The translations under genes and the position numbers were made by a program. Source: Luteibacter sp. 9135 (GTDB lineage Bacteria; Pseudomonadota; Gammaproteobacteria; Xanthomonadales; Rhodanobacteraceae). From it: a stretch of DNA of 64,000 nt. Below, piece by piece: positions 42,824-50,493 of the stretch. The stretch lies in assembly GCF_000745005.1 (NCBI RefSeq), contig NZ_JQNB01000001.1, forward strand, positions 2,721,501 through 2,785,500. Reading direction: 5' to 3'. Under the pieces are notes generated by a model. That model was given only the letters and a program-made list of their open reading frames with translations, had not been told where the DNA came from and did no database searches. Position 1 is the first letter of the stretch, and every line of letters starts with the position of its first letter.

Positions 42824-43642
42824 TTATGGGATAGCAGCTTCGGTCGCCGCAGGCGATCGATAGCCGTTGGTCGAGTGTAAGCGCTGCCGGTTATAAAACA
42901 CTTCGATGTATTCAAAAACCACGTGGCGTGCCTCCTCGATCGAGGCGTAGCGGCGTGGGGCTGCGATCTCGCACTTCAACGTACTGAAGAAGCTCTCAGC
43001 CACCGCGTTGTCCCAACACTCGCCGCGCCGGCTCATGCTTACCCGCATACCCAGTCGAGCGAGTTCGGCCTGATAGGCCGCGCTCGTGTACTGACTGCCC
43101 TGGTCGGAGTGATGGAGCACTCCCTGCGCCGAACCGCGCTGGCCTACGGCCATGCGCAAAGCCTGCAAGGGCAAGTCGGTATGCATAGTCGCAGCCGTTG
43201 CGTGGCCAATCACTCGCCGGGCGTACAGATCGATCACGACGGCCAGATACATTGGACCCTGTTGCGTGGCGAACTGTGTCATGTCCGTTACCCAGACCTG
43301 ATCAGGCGCGGCCGTGGTGAAGCATCGATCAACATGGTTATCGGCCACCGCGGACACCGTGGCGGCCCGTCGTGATGCCTTGCTTGTACGCCAGCTGCGC
43401 CCGACGAGACCGCCCTGGCGCATCAAGCGGGCGGTCGCATGGCGCCCCAGGCTCAGCCCCTGCTCACGAGCCAGATGCCATAGCCGGGGACTGCCGTAAA
43501 GCCCTCGGCTGCGCTCATGCAACTGCTTCAGCTGCGCCAGGTGCTGGCGGTCACGAAGCACGCGGGGGCTCGGATGCTTTTGGCGATGCCGCCAGGCATA
43601 GAAGCTGTTGCGACCCACCTCGAGCAGCCGGCAGAGGACCAC
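42824..43642 (-). CDS. IS3-family transposase OrfB (DDE integrase) of IS-1
   Basis: This is the catalytic part of the transposase, 272 residues from the first ATG, though it is probably made as an OrfAB fusion. The helix-turn-helix-like N-terminal HTH_21 region (RGLYGSPRLWHLAREQGLSL) precedes the rve core. The DDE triad is visible in VWVTDMTQF, HHSDQGSQYTS and DNAVAESFFSTLK. The frame is open upstream of its ATG back to the A7G slippery site, consistent with -1 frameshifting from orfA. The sequence appears undamaged. Confidence 0.93.
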   Translation of the reverse strand: MVLCRLLEVGRNSFYAWRHRQKHPSPRVLRDRQHLAQLKQLHERSRGLYGSPRLWHLAREQGLSLGRHATARLMRQGGLVGRSWRTSKASRRAATVSAVADNHVDRCFTTAAPDQVWVTDMTQFATQQGPMYLAVVIDLYARRVIGHATAATMHTDLPLQALRMAVGQRGSAQGVLHHSDQGSQYTSAAYQAELARLGMRVSMSRRGECWDNAVAESFFSTLKCEIAAPRRYASIEEARHVVFEYIEVFYNRQRLHSTNGYRSPAATEAAIP

Positions 43643-43683
43643 GATGGAGTACGACGCGCTCTCCGCTTCGATAAACCGGCATC

Positions 43684-43989
43684 TCAGCTCGATTCCTTGG
43701 CGAAGAACGCCGTCGCTTTTTTTAGGATGTCACGCTCCATCCGCAGGATCTCGTTCTCGCGTCGAAGCTGCTGTATCTCGGCCTGCTCGGCCGTCAGCGG
43801 AACGGCGGGGGGCGATCGCGAAGGCGCTCCAGAACCGGCTTGAACCTTCTCGATCCAGCGCCTGAAGACACTCTCGACCAGATCCAGGTCACGGCATACC
43901 CGAGACACCGGCTGACCTCGCTCAAGGACCAGGGCAACCGCGCCGGCCTTGAAATCAGGTGTGAACTGACGACGAATTCTTTTTGACAT
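43684..43989 (-). CDS. IS3-family transposase OrfA of IS-1
   Basis: This is a 101-residue DNA-binding subunit with a helix-turn-helix (QFTPDFKAGAVALVLERGQP, then SRVCRDLDLVESVFRRWI) and a C-terminal leucine-zipper-like helix (EIQQLRRENEILRMERDILKK). The run AAAAAAAG at 43717-43724 (minus strand), in codons for LKKA, is a classical -1 slippery site. After slipping, the frame continues without a stop into orfB. OrfA binds the terminal repeats, and the OrfAB fusion catalyses transposition. Confidence 0.92.
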   Translation of the reverse strand: MSKRIRRQFTPDFKAGAVALVLERGQPVSRVCRDLDLVESVFRRWIEKVQAGSGAPSRSPPAVPLTAEQAEIQQLRRENEILRMERDILKKATAFFAKESS

Positions 43990-44190
43990 GGGACACCTCT
44001 GAACGAACCTTACGGCTCACGATGGGTGTCCATCAAATCCGGGCAAGCTCACATGCACACCAGGCAAGCGAGCGTTCCCAGCAACGAAGCGAAACCCCGC
44101 TCTTTCGCTCTCCCCACACGCAACCTCAGTGCTGGAAAGAGCCGGCGGGTGCCTGTCGTGGTCAAGTATTTCTGGACACCCGATAGGGCG

Positions 44191-45033
44191 TTATTTTCGG
44201 GCCGCCATCATCTCGTAAATGGCTGGCGGCACCTGCCCGTTGGCCGCATGTAGGCGCCGGTAGTTGTAGTACGACGTCAAGAAAACAGTGATGTCGCTTT
44301 GGGCTTCATCGCGGTTGCTGTAAGTCGATGTCACCCATTCGGTTTTCAACGTGGCGAAGACGCGCTCGGCAACCGCGTTATCCCAACAGTTGCCGCGCCT
44401 GCTCATACTTTGGGTAATCCCCAGGGCCTTGAGGCGTCCGAGAAAGTCAAAACTGTTGTACTGCGCACCTTGATCGGAGTGGAACATGAGATTCCCCGAC
44501 GGTTTCCTCTCTCTGATTGCCATGTCCAGGGCGGCAACGGCCAGCTGTGCATTCGGCCGGGTTGAAAAGGCCCAGCCCACGATCCGGCGTGCATAAAGAT
44601 CCACGACAACGGCCAGATAGAGCCAACCCTGTCGGGTAGGCACAAAGGTAATGTCACCGACCCAAACCTGATCGGGCCGGGCGACGTTGAATTGCCGTTC
44701 GAGGCGGTTGGGGGCCGGCACAGCCGCCTTGCTCGCCGTCCGGTACACGTGCCGACGCACCCGCTCGGCCCATAGACCGGCCTGCCTCATCAACGTGCGC
44801 GCCCGATATCGCCCTGTCGGCATGCCTTGGCGACCCAACTCAGCCGCCATGCGACGGGTGCCGTAACTGCCTCGGCTCTGGCGATGAATCTGCTTGACCC
44901 TCGCTACTAGCGCCGGATCGGCAACCGCCGGCTGTACCTCTTCTGCCCGCTTGGCGTAATAGCTGCTACGGGGGTATTCCATCGCCTCGCACAGCCGCGA
45001 TACCGGGTAGGCCTCCTTCAGCTCGTCGATCAC
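44191..45033 (-). CDS. IS3-family transposase OrfB (DDE integrase) of IS-2
   Basis: This is a 280-residue integrase-type transposase. RGSYGTRRMAAELGRQGMP is the HTH_21 region, and the DDE triad lies in VWVGDITFVPT, MFHSDQGAQYNS and DNAVAERVFATLK. The GTG at 45033 overlaps the orfA stop (GTGA), and the frame is also open upstream to a slippery A7 run, so both coupling and -1 frameshifting are possible. No inactivating change is seen. Confidence 0.93.
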   Translation of the reverse strand: MIDELKEAYPVSRLCEAMEYPRSSYYAKRAEEVQPAVADPALVARVKQIHRQSRGSYGTRRMAAELGRQGMPTGRYRARTLMRQAGLWAERVRRHVYRTASKAAVPAPNRLERQFNVARPDQVWVGDITFVPTRQGWLYLAVVVDLYARRIVGWAFSTRPNAQLAVAALDMAIRERKPSGNLMFHSDQGAQYNSFDFLGRLKALGITQSMSRRGNCWDNAVAERVFATLKTEWVTSTYSNRDEAQSDITVFLTSYYNYRRLHAANGQVPPAIYEMMAARK

Positions 45034-45329
45034 CGCCGTGGGCGATCGCTCTCCCGAACGAAGAAGGCGATGGATTTTTTTAAAAGTTCGCGCTCCTCCT
45101 TTAGCTGAAGTACCTGCGACTCAAGCTCGACGATACGCCGCCGATCATCCGCCGCCGTGGGGGCATGAACCCCGGTCGACTTAGCCTCTTCATGTATCGC
45201 CAGCCAGCGCCTCAACGCTGTCGGGCCTACATCCATCAGCTGGCATACCTGTCGTACCGTATGCCCCTCGGCCACCACCAGATGCACGGCGTCGTCTCGC
45301 TGCGATTGCGATATCTCTTTACGTCCCAT
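45030..45329 (-). CDS. IS3-family transposase OrfA of IS-2
   Basis: This is a 99-residue DNA-binding subunit with a helix-turn-helix (RDDAVHLVVAEGHTVRQVCQ, then GPTALRRWL) and a C-terminal coiled helix (RRIVELESQVLQLKEERELL). The run of seven A at 45075-45081 (minus strand), in codons for LLKKS, is the likely -1 frameshift site leading into orfB. Confidence 0.92.
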   Translation of the reverse strand: MGRKEISQSQRDDAVHLVVAEGHTVRQVCQLMDVGPTALRRWLAIHEEAKSTGVHAPTAADDRRRIVELESQVLQLKEERELLKKSIAFFVRESDRPRR

Positions 45330-45618
45330 AGCTCACCTCCTTCTGCCCGTGAATCCTATCGGACTGTCCAGAAAGATTAGACCACCTCAGCCACCTTCGG
45401 GGCCGGTAGCCGCAGGCGAGGGGTTCGAACGGACAAGGCCTGAAGGGGGCCGGCCAGGACGGCCGGCCGTTTCCGCTGAGCCACGGAGGGCGAATCGGAA
45501 ACCCCCGTTCGAAGCCCGACCCGGCCCGAAGGGCAATCAATAAACGGCCGCGCACGCGGCCCTTCATTGACGGGTCGCCGCAGGCGTGGCCCCGAGGGTG
45601 GCACCCGCCGGCTCTTGC

Positions 45619-45654
45619 TCCAGGCCCCAGGCCCCAGGCCCCAGGCCCCAAGCC
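45619..45654. repeat. Short tandem repeat (CCAGGCC-type, 7-bp unit)
   Basis: CAGGCCC units of 7 bases repeat about four to five times directly beside copy B, within the flank whose counterpart at copy A is a diverged TTGGAGC-like series. No coding sense was found. Confidence 0.7.
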
Positions 45655-45696
45655 CAAAGCGAAGCCAAAGGCGAGCCCTTCACATCCAGACTCACA

Positions 45697-45960
45697 TCAG
45701 CCCCCCTCCAGCGACCGAACCAGCGCGACGTAATCGCGCATGGCCTGCTCACGCGGCAACCCGGCCAGGCGCGACCAGGCCTCGTGCTTTGCCGTCCCCA
45801 CGAAATCGAAGAAGCCGGGCTTCGGTCCGGAGGCGTCGCCCTGGGTCGCCTGCTTGTAGAGGGCGTAGATGCGCAGCAGCGTATGGTTGTCCGGCCGCGT
45901 CCCCAGACGGGTGATGTCCAGGTAAGCCTGCTCGAACTGGCTCTGGAGGTCGTCGGACAT
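45697..45960 (-). CDS. Acyl-CoA-binding protein
   Basis: This is an 87-residue four-helix ACBP that binds long-chain acyl-CoA esters in the cytoplasm. The start at 45960 gives [20 protein letters not shown]. The family signature [15 protein letters not shown], then [20 protein letters not shown] and [11 protein letters not shown], is clear, including the Tyr, Lys and Trp residues that contact the ligand. ACBP is rare in bacteria overall but occurs in several proteobacterial lineages. It is divergent from cmk and lies at the edge of the repeat region. An upstream in-frame extension to 46089 would overlap the cmk promoter and is unlikely. Confidence 0.88.
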   Translation of the reverse strand: MSDDLQSQFEQAYLDITRLGTRPDNHTLLRIYALYKQATQGDASGPKPGFFDFVGTAKHEAWSRLAGLPREQAMRDYVALVRSLEGG

Positions 45961-46079
45961 GGGAGGAGGCCCCGGTGGATCGTTCGGCGCCTTGTAGCAT
46001 GGCGCGGCCGATGCGTCCATGCACCGACGGCCGCGCGCCGACGCGATATCATGCCGGTTTAGCGAACGAGGTTTCCCAC

Positions 46080-46760
46080 ATGCCCGCATCGGCTGCCGCT
46101 CCGGTCCTCACCATCGACGGCCCCTCCGGCTCCGGCAAGGGCACCATCAGCCGGCGGGTGGCCGAGAAGCTCGGCTGGCACCTGCTTGACTCCGGTGCCC
46201 TCTATCGTGCCGTGGGCTACGCGGCGGGGGAGGCGGGTATCGACCTGTCCGACGTGGACGCGGTCACTCGCTGCGCGCAGACCGTCAAGATCCGCTTCAA
46301 GCCCAGTCCCGCGGGCGATGAGACGCACATCCTGGTCAACGGGCACGACGCCACGGACGAGCTGCGCACGGAGACGGCGGGCGCTGCGGCGTCGGCCATC
46401 GCGGTGATCCCCAGCGTTCGCCAGGCGTTGCTGGACCTGCAACACGGCTTCCGCAAGGCGCCGGGGCTGGTGGCCGACGGTCGCGACATGGGTACGGTGA
46501 TTTTCCCGGATGCCGGGCACAAGGTCTTCCTGACCGCCAGCGCCGCCGAACGGGCGAAAAGGCGCTATAAGCAGTTGAAGGATAAGGGCCTGAGCGTTAC
46601 ACTTGCCGTTCTTCAACGTGAGATCGAGGCGCGCGACGAGCGAGACGCGTCGCGGCTGGTCGCCCCGTTGAAGCCCGCCGAGGGCGCCGTGGTCATCGAT
46701 ACCACCGGCATGCCGATCCACACGGTGGTGGCAAACGTATTCGCGGTGGTGCGTCCGTAA
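46080..46760 (+). CDS. cmk: Cytidylate kinase
   Basis: This enzyme phosphorylates CMP and dCMP with ATP in pyrimidine nucleotide supply. Its 226 residues carry the P-loop [21 protein letters not shown] at about 10-30, [38 protein letters not shown], and the lid-like [10 protein letters not shown]. The ATG at 46080 gives the family start and follows an ACGAGG site. The cmk-rpsA-ihfB order is conserved in proteobacteria. Confidence 0.97.
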   Translation: MPASAAAPVLTIDGPSGSGKGTISRRVAEKLGWHLLDSGALYRAVGYAAGEAGIDLSDVDAVTRCAQTVKIRFKPSPAGDETHILVNGHDATDELRTETAGAAASAIAVIPSVRQALLDLQHGFRKAPGLVADGRDMGTVIFPDAGHKVFLTASAAERAKRRYKQLKDKGLSVTLAVLQREIEARDERDASRLVAPLKPAEGAVVIDTTGMPIHTVVANVFAVVRP

Positions 46761-46929
46761 GGACGGGTCACGGCACGATTCCCGTGCAGTGTGCACGGGG
46801 CAATGGCAACGGCGCGGAGCGACCTCTCAGGGGTCTTCCAGCGCCCACAACCGGTGGGTCCCCTGTCCGCAGGCGTTCATAGATGTTACGCAGGCGCCGG
46901 GTACGACCTTTCATAACCCTGGAATCAAG

Positions 46930-48603
46930 ATGACTGAAAGTTTTGCCGAACTGTTTGAACAGAGCCAGCAGGCCATTTCGAAGCTGAAGCCCGGCTCCAT
47001 CGTCACGGGTATCGTTGTGGAAATCCGCAACGACGTGGTGGTGATCAACGCCGGCCTGAAGAGCGAAGGCATCGTCCCGATCGAGCAATTCAAGGACGAG
47101 AACGGCGCGCTCGAAGTGGAAGTGGGCGACGAAGTTAAGGTCGCGCTCGATGCGCTCGAAGACGGCTTCGGCGAGACCAAGCTCTCCCGTGAGAAGGCCA
47201 AGCGTTCGATGGTGTGGGACGACCTCGAGCAGGCGTTCGACAAGGAAGAGACCATCACCGGCAAGATCTCCGGCAAGGTCAAGGGCGGCTTCACCGTCGA
47301 CATCAAGGACGTCCGCGCATTCCTGCCCGGTTCCCTGGTCGACGTGCGTCCGGTCCGTGATCCGGTCTACCTCGAGGGCAAGGACCTCGAGTTCAAGATC
47401 ATCAAGCTCGACCGCAAGCGCAACAACGTCGTCGTCAGCCGCCGCGCGGTTGTCGAGACGGAGTTCTCGGAAGAGCGCGAGAAGCTGCTCGAGCGCCTGA
47501 CGGAAGGTGCGGTCGTGAAGGGTGTGGTCAAGAACCTCACCGATTACGGCGCATTCGTCGACCTCGGCGGCATCGACGGCCTGCTGCACATCACCGACAT
47601 GGCGTGGAAGCGCGTGCGTCACCCGTCGGAAGTGGTCAACGTCGGCGACGAACTCGACGTCCGCGTCCTCAAGTACGACCGCGAGCGCAACCGCGTGTCG
47701 CTCGGCCTCAAGCAGCTCGGCGACGACCCGTGGGTCGCCATCGCGCGCCGCTACCCGGTCGGCAGCCGCCTGTTCGGCAAGGTCTCCAACGTCACCGATT
47801 ACGGCTGCTTCGTCGAGATCGAGCCGGGCGTCGAAGGCCTGGTGCACGTGTCCGAGATGGACTGGACCAACAAGAACGTCAACCCGGCCAAGGTGGTTCA
47901 GGTCGGCGACGAGACGGAAGTCATGGTTCTGGACGTCGACGAGGAGCGTCGTCGTATCTCCCTCGGTATCAAGCAGACCCGCTCGAACCCGTGGGAAGCC
48001 TTCGCCGCCATGCACAAGAAGGGCGACAAGGTGTCCGGCCAGATCAAGTCGATCACCGATTTCGGTATCTTCATCGGTCTGGACGGCGGCATCGACGGTC
48101 TCGTCCACCTGTCCGACATCTCTTGGCAGGCCTCGGGTGAAGACCTCGTCCGCAACTTCAAGAAGGGCGACGAAGTCGAAGCCGTGGTTCTGGCGGTCGA
48201 TCCGGAGCGTGAGCGCATCTCCCTCGGCATCAAGCAGATGGAGCAGGATCCGTTCGGTCAGTTCATGGCCACGAATCCGCGCGGCACGATCCTGACCGGC
48301 ACCGTCCGCGAAGTGGACGCCAAGGGTGCGATCATCGACCTCGGCGAAGGTGTCGAAGGCTACATCCGTGCCAACGACATCGCGAAGGAGCGCGTGGAAG
48401 ACGCCACGACGCACCTCAAGGTCGGCGATGCCATCGAGGCGAAGTTCACCGGCATGGACCGCAAGGGCCGTCAGCTCCAGCTGTCGATCCGCGCCAAGGA
48501 CGAAGAGGACGTGGCTGACGCCATGGCCGATTACGCCTCGGCCGCAGGCGGTACCACCAAGCTCGGTGCGCTCCTCAAGGAGCAGATGAACAAGGCCGAC
48601 TAA
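46930..48603 (+). CDS. rpsA: 30S ribosomal protein S1
   Basis: S1 binds mRNA leaders and brings them to the 30S subunit. At 557 residues it equals the E. coli protein. Six S1/OB repeats can be followed, for example [63 protein letters not shown] and [21 protein letters not shown]. The start at 46930 follows GGAATCAAG; an in-frame upstream extension lies in the 169-base leader after cmk. That leader contains several GC-rich inverted stretches and may take part in S1 autoregulation, but I could not identify a specific structure. Confidence 0.98.
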   Translation: MTESFAELFEQSQQAISKLKPGSIVTGIVVEIRNDVVVINAGLKSEGIVPIEQFKDENGALEVEVGDEVKVALDALEDGFGETKLSREKAKRSMVWDDLEQAFDKEETITGKISGKVKGGFTVDIKDVRAFLPGSLVDVRPVRDPVYLEGKDLEFKIIKLDRKRNNVVVSRRAVVETEFSEEREKLLERLTEGAVVKGVVKNLTDYGAFVDLGGIDGLLHITDMAWKRVRHPSEVVNVGDELDVRVLKYDRERNRVSLGLKQLGDDPWVAIARRYPVGSRLFGKVSNVTDYGCFVEIEPGVEGLVHVSEMDWTNKNVNPAKVVQVGDETEVMVLDVDEERRRISLGIKQTRSNPWEAFAAMHKKGDKVSGQIKSITDFGIFIGLDGGIDGLVHLSDISWQASGEDLVRNFKKGDEVEAVVLAVDPERERISLGIKQMEQDPFGQFMATNPRGTILTGTVREVDAKGAIIDLGEGVEGYIRANDIAKERVEDATTHLKVGDAIEAKFTGMDRKGRQLQLSIRAKDEEDVADAMADYASAAGGTTKLGALLKEQMNKAD

Positions 48604-48610
48604 CCGTCGG

Positions 48611-48644
48611 GCGAGGGGCGGTTCACCGCCCCTCGCTGTTGTTT
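48611..48644 (+). terminator. Hairpin terminator after rpsA
   Basis: GCGAGGGGCGG pairs with CCGCCCCTCGC (11 bp, TTCA loop), followed by a T-rich TGTTGTTTG stretch. It may only attenuate read-through into ihfB. Confidence 0.8.
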
Positions 48645-48687
48645 GACTGGTGTTTTGCTTCAGCTTTAAAGAAGAACCAGGGGACCC

Positions 48688-48990
48688 ATGACCAAGTCGG
48701 AACTGATCGAGGCGCTGGCGCGGCGCCAGACCCACCTTGCCTTCAGCGATGTGGAACTCGCCGTGAAGAGCGTGCTCGAACAGATGAGCCATGCCTTGTC
48801 CACGGGTGAGCGCATCGAGATTCGCGGCTTTGGCAGCTTCGCGCTGCACTTCCGTCCGCCGCGCATGGGGCGCAACCCCAAGACCGGCGAAGCGGTGGCC
48901 CTACCGGGCAAGCACGTGCCACATTTCAAACCCGGCAAGGAATTACGCGAACGCGTAAACCTGATCGAGGAAACCGACGCCGCGCTCTGA
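48688..48990 (+). CDS. ihfB: Integration host factor beta subunit
   Basis: This is the 100-residue DNA-bending subunit that pairs with Ihf[18 protein letters not shown] and the beta-arm region [20 protein letters not shown] identify it, including the Asn-Pro at the arm tip that intercalates in DNA. Its position after rpsA is the conserved one, and a GGGGACC stretch precedes the start. It ends at an intrinsic terminator whose stem begins within its last codons. Confidence 0.95.
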   Translation: MTKSELIEALARRQTHLAFSDVELAVKSVLEQMSHALSTGERIEIRGFGSFALHFRPPRMGRNPKTGEAVALPGKHVPHFKPGKELRERVNLIEETDAAL

Positions 48991-49004
48991 CGCGGCGTTT
49001 TTTT
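48977..49004 (+). terminator. Rho-independent terminator overlapping the ihfB 3' end
   Basis: ACGCCGCG (48977-48984) pairs with CGCGGCGT (48991-48998), with TCTGA in the loop region containing the ihfB stop, followed by seven T. Confidence 0.85.
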
Positions 49005-49063
49005 ATGTACGAAAGCCCCACCGCGCTGCACCATCGTGTTCACGATTCGGGTACAGTCCGGGG

Positions 49064-49324
49064 ATGCGCCTTCTCGTCATCCTTTTCCTTTTGTTGTTCG
49101 TCGCCGCCGGGGTGGTCTTCGGGGCACTCAACGCCGATCTCGTGGCGTTCGACTTCGGCTTTGCCCGGGCGTCGTTGCCCAAGGGCGGCACCATCCTCGC
49201 CGCCATTCTGGTCGGCTGGATCCTGGGTGGGCTCACCGCCTGGCTGGGCACGTCCTTCGCCCATCGGCGCCTGCGCCGGCGTGAGCGCAAAGAACGCAAG
49301 GTAGGCAGCGCAACGACCGCATGA
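49064..49324 (+). CDS. lapA: LapA-domain inner-membrane protein
   Basis: This is an 86-residue LapA (DUF1049) protein with two transmembrane helices (LLVILFLLLFVAAGVVFGAL and GGTILAAILVGWILGGLTAWL) and a basic C-terminal tail (RRLRRRERKERK). The NADLVAFDFGF segment between the helices is typical. LapA is encoded with LapB and linked to control of lipopolysaccharide synthesis. The stop overlaps the lapB ATG by 4 bases. Confidence 0.9.
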   Translation: MRLLVILFLLLFVAAGVVFGALNADLVAFDFGFARASLPKGGTILAAILVGWILGGLTAWLGTSFAHRRLRRRERKERKVGSATTA

Positions 49325-50493
49325 ATCCGATCTGGTTGCTGGCGCTCGTCCCCCCGCTGGCCTTCGTCAGCGGCTGGTGGTTCGCCCGCCGTACGCACAC
49401 CCGCCGTTCCGGTGAGCGGGTCAATGCGCTTTCCTCCGATTACTTCCGTGGCCTGAATTACCTGCTCAACGAGGAGCAGGACAAGGCACTGGAGGTCTTC
49501 CTGCGCCTGGCCGAATACAACCGGGATACGGTGGAGACCCACCTGGCCCTGGGCAACCTGTTTCGCAAGCGCGGTGAGGTGGATCGCGCTATTCGCCTGC
49601 ACCAGCACCTGGTCTCGCGGCCCGGGCTTTCCGACGAAATGAAGACGGTGGCCTTGCTCGAACTGGGCGAGGATTACATGCGTGCGGGCCTGCTGGACCG
49701 TGCCGAAACCCTGTTTTCCGATCTGGTGGCCATGGATGCGCTGGCCCCGTCGGCGCTGCGGCACCTCATCGCCATCTATCAGCACGAGCGCGAATGGCAC
49801 AAGGCGATCGATCACGCGCGTCGGCTGGAAACGATGACCAGCGAAGACGAGTCGCCGATGATCGCGCAGTTCTACTGCGAACTGGCCGAGCAGTCGCGCC
49901 AGCACGGCGCCCGCACCGAAGCGCGCGACTATGTCCGCGAGGCGTTCGCCTGCCAGCACGACTGCGTGCGCGCGCACATGATCGCCGGGCGCCTTTCGTC
50001 CGAAGACGATGACCTGCCGCACGCCATCACGTCGTACGAGGCCGCCATCGCCGCCGATATCGCCTTCGTTCCGGAAATCCTGCCGCCGCTGCTCAACTGC
50101 TATGCGCGCTCGCAGCAGATGGACCGTGCCGAGACCTTCCTGCGCGAGATCATGGAGCGCTACCACGGCATCTCGCCGGTGCTGGCGCTGACACGTCTGT
50201 ACGAGGGCAGGGACGGTGAACGCACCGCCATCGATTTCCTGACCGGGCAGCTGCGCAAGCGGCCGTCCGTGCGAGGCCTGATGGCGCTCATCGACGCCAC
50301 GATGGACAAGGTGTCCGGTGAGGCGCGGGAGAACTACCTGATCCTGCGCGACCTCACGCGCAAGCTGCTCGAGGGCCAGGCCATGTATCGCTGCAGTCGC
50401 TGTGGTTTCGGCGCCAAGGCCCATCATTGGCAATGCCCCAGCTGCAAGAGCTGGGGTACCGTTCGTCCCATCCATGGCGTCGCCAACGAATGA
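49321..50493 (+). CDS. lapB: Lipopolysaccharide assembly protein B (YciM)
   Basis: This 390-residue, inner-membrane-anchored TPR protein adapts the FtsH protease to LpxC and so balances LPS synthesis. It has an N-terminal helix (IWLLALVPPLAFVSGWWFA), a tandem TPR region starting DYFRGLNYLLNEEQDKALEV, and a C-terminal rubredoxin-type metal knot with CSRCG and CPSC pairs (MYRCSRCGF ... WQCPSCKSW). The length matches E. coli LapB. It overlaps lapA at its start and the next glycosyltransferase at its stop, so the LPS gene block continues without gaps. Confidence 0.95.
   Translation: MNPIWLLALVPPLAFVSGWWFARRTHTRRSGERVNALSSDYFRGLNYLLNEEQDKALEVFLRLAEYNRDTVETHLALGNLFRKRGEVDRAIRLHQHLVSRPGLSDEMKTVALLELGEDYMRAGLLDRAETLFSDLVAMDALAPSALRHLIAIYQHEREWHKAIDHARRLETMTSEDESPMIAQFYCELAEQSRQHGARTEARDYVREAFACQHDCVRAHMIAGRLSSEDDDLPHAITSYEAAIAADIAFVPEILPPLLNCYARSQQMDRAETFLREIMERYHGISPVLALTRLYEGRDGERTAIDFLTGQLRKRPSVRGLMALIDATMDKVSGEARENYLILRDLTRKLLEGQAMYRCSRCGFGAKAHHWQCPSCKSWGTVRPIHGVANE

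Larger units (their letters stand above)
42793..44051 (-). mobile_element. Complete IS3-family insertion sequence (IS-1)
   Basis: This 1259-base element has ends TGAGCTTGCCCCGGTTTAAT (left) and, on the minus strand from the right, TGAGCTTGCCCGGATTTGAT. These are imperfect terminal inverted repeats that continue into GGACAC. It is flanked by the direct repeat CAT (42790-42792 and 44052-44054), a 3-bp target duplication as expected for the IS3 group. It carries orfA and orfB on the minus strand with a frameshift signal between them. Both ORFs look intact, so it may be active. Confidence 0.9.
44154..45389 (-). mobile_element. Complete IS3-family insertion sequence (IS-2), nested in copy B
   Basis: This 1236-base element has ends TGTCGTGGTCAAGTATTTCT (left) and, on the minus strand from the right, TGAGGTGGTCTAATCTTTCT. 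Both continue GGACA, forming imperfect inverted repeats with TG...CA tips. It is flanked by the direct repeat GCC (44151-44153 and 45390-45392). It differs from IS-1 in transposase sequence and ends, so it is a separate IS. It encodes intact orfA and orfB on the minus strand. Confidence 0.9.
44137..45678 (-). repeat. Long inverted-repeat element, copy B, interrupted by IS-2
   Basis: This is a second copy of the element, in opposite orientation to copy A. Its left end is 44137-44153 and the rest is 45390-45616 (core), with extended homology to 45678. IS-2 plus a GCC target duplication splits it. Removing 1239 bases restores a core of 241 bases with terminal repeats AAGAGCCGGCGGGTGCCACC at both ends, apart from one mismatch. 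The element therefore predates IS-2. Confidence 0.8.

Noticed and set aside
42345..45616. Composite transposon formed by the two inverted elements A and B
   Set aside because: The material between them is only IS-1 and short spacer with no cargo, and the outer ends show no shared target duplication; two independent insertions plus IS events explain it better.
45319..45657. Minus-strand open frame of 112 codons
   Set aside because: It lies wholly in the inverted-repeat element and tandem repeat; no homology sense and no ribosome binding site.
46768..48849. Minus-strand open frame of 693 codons
   Set aside because: It is an antisense mirror of rpsA; its repetitive pattern only reflects the S1 repeats.
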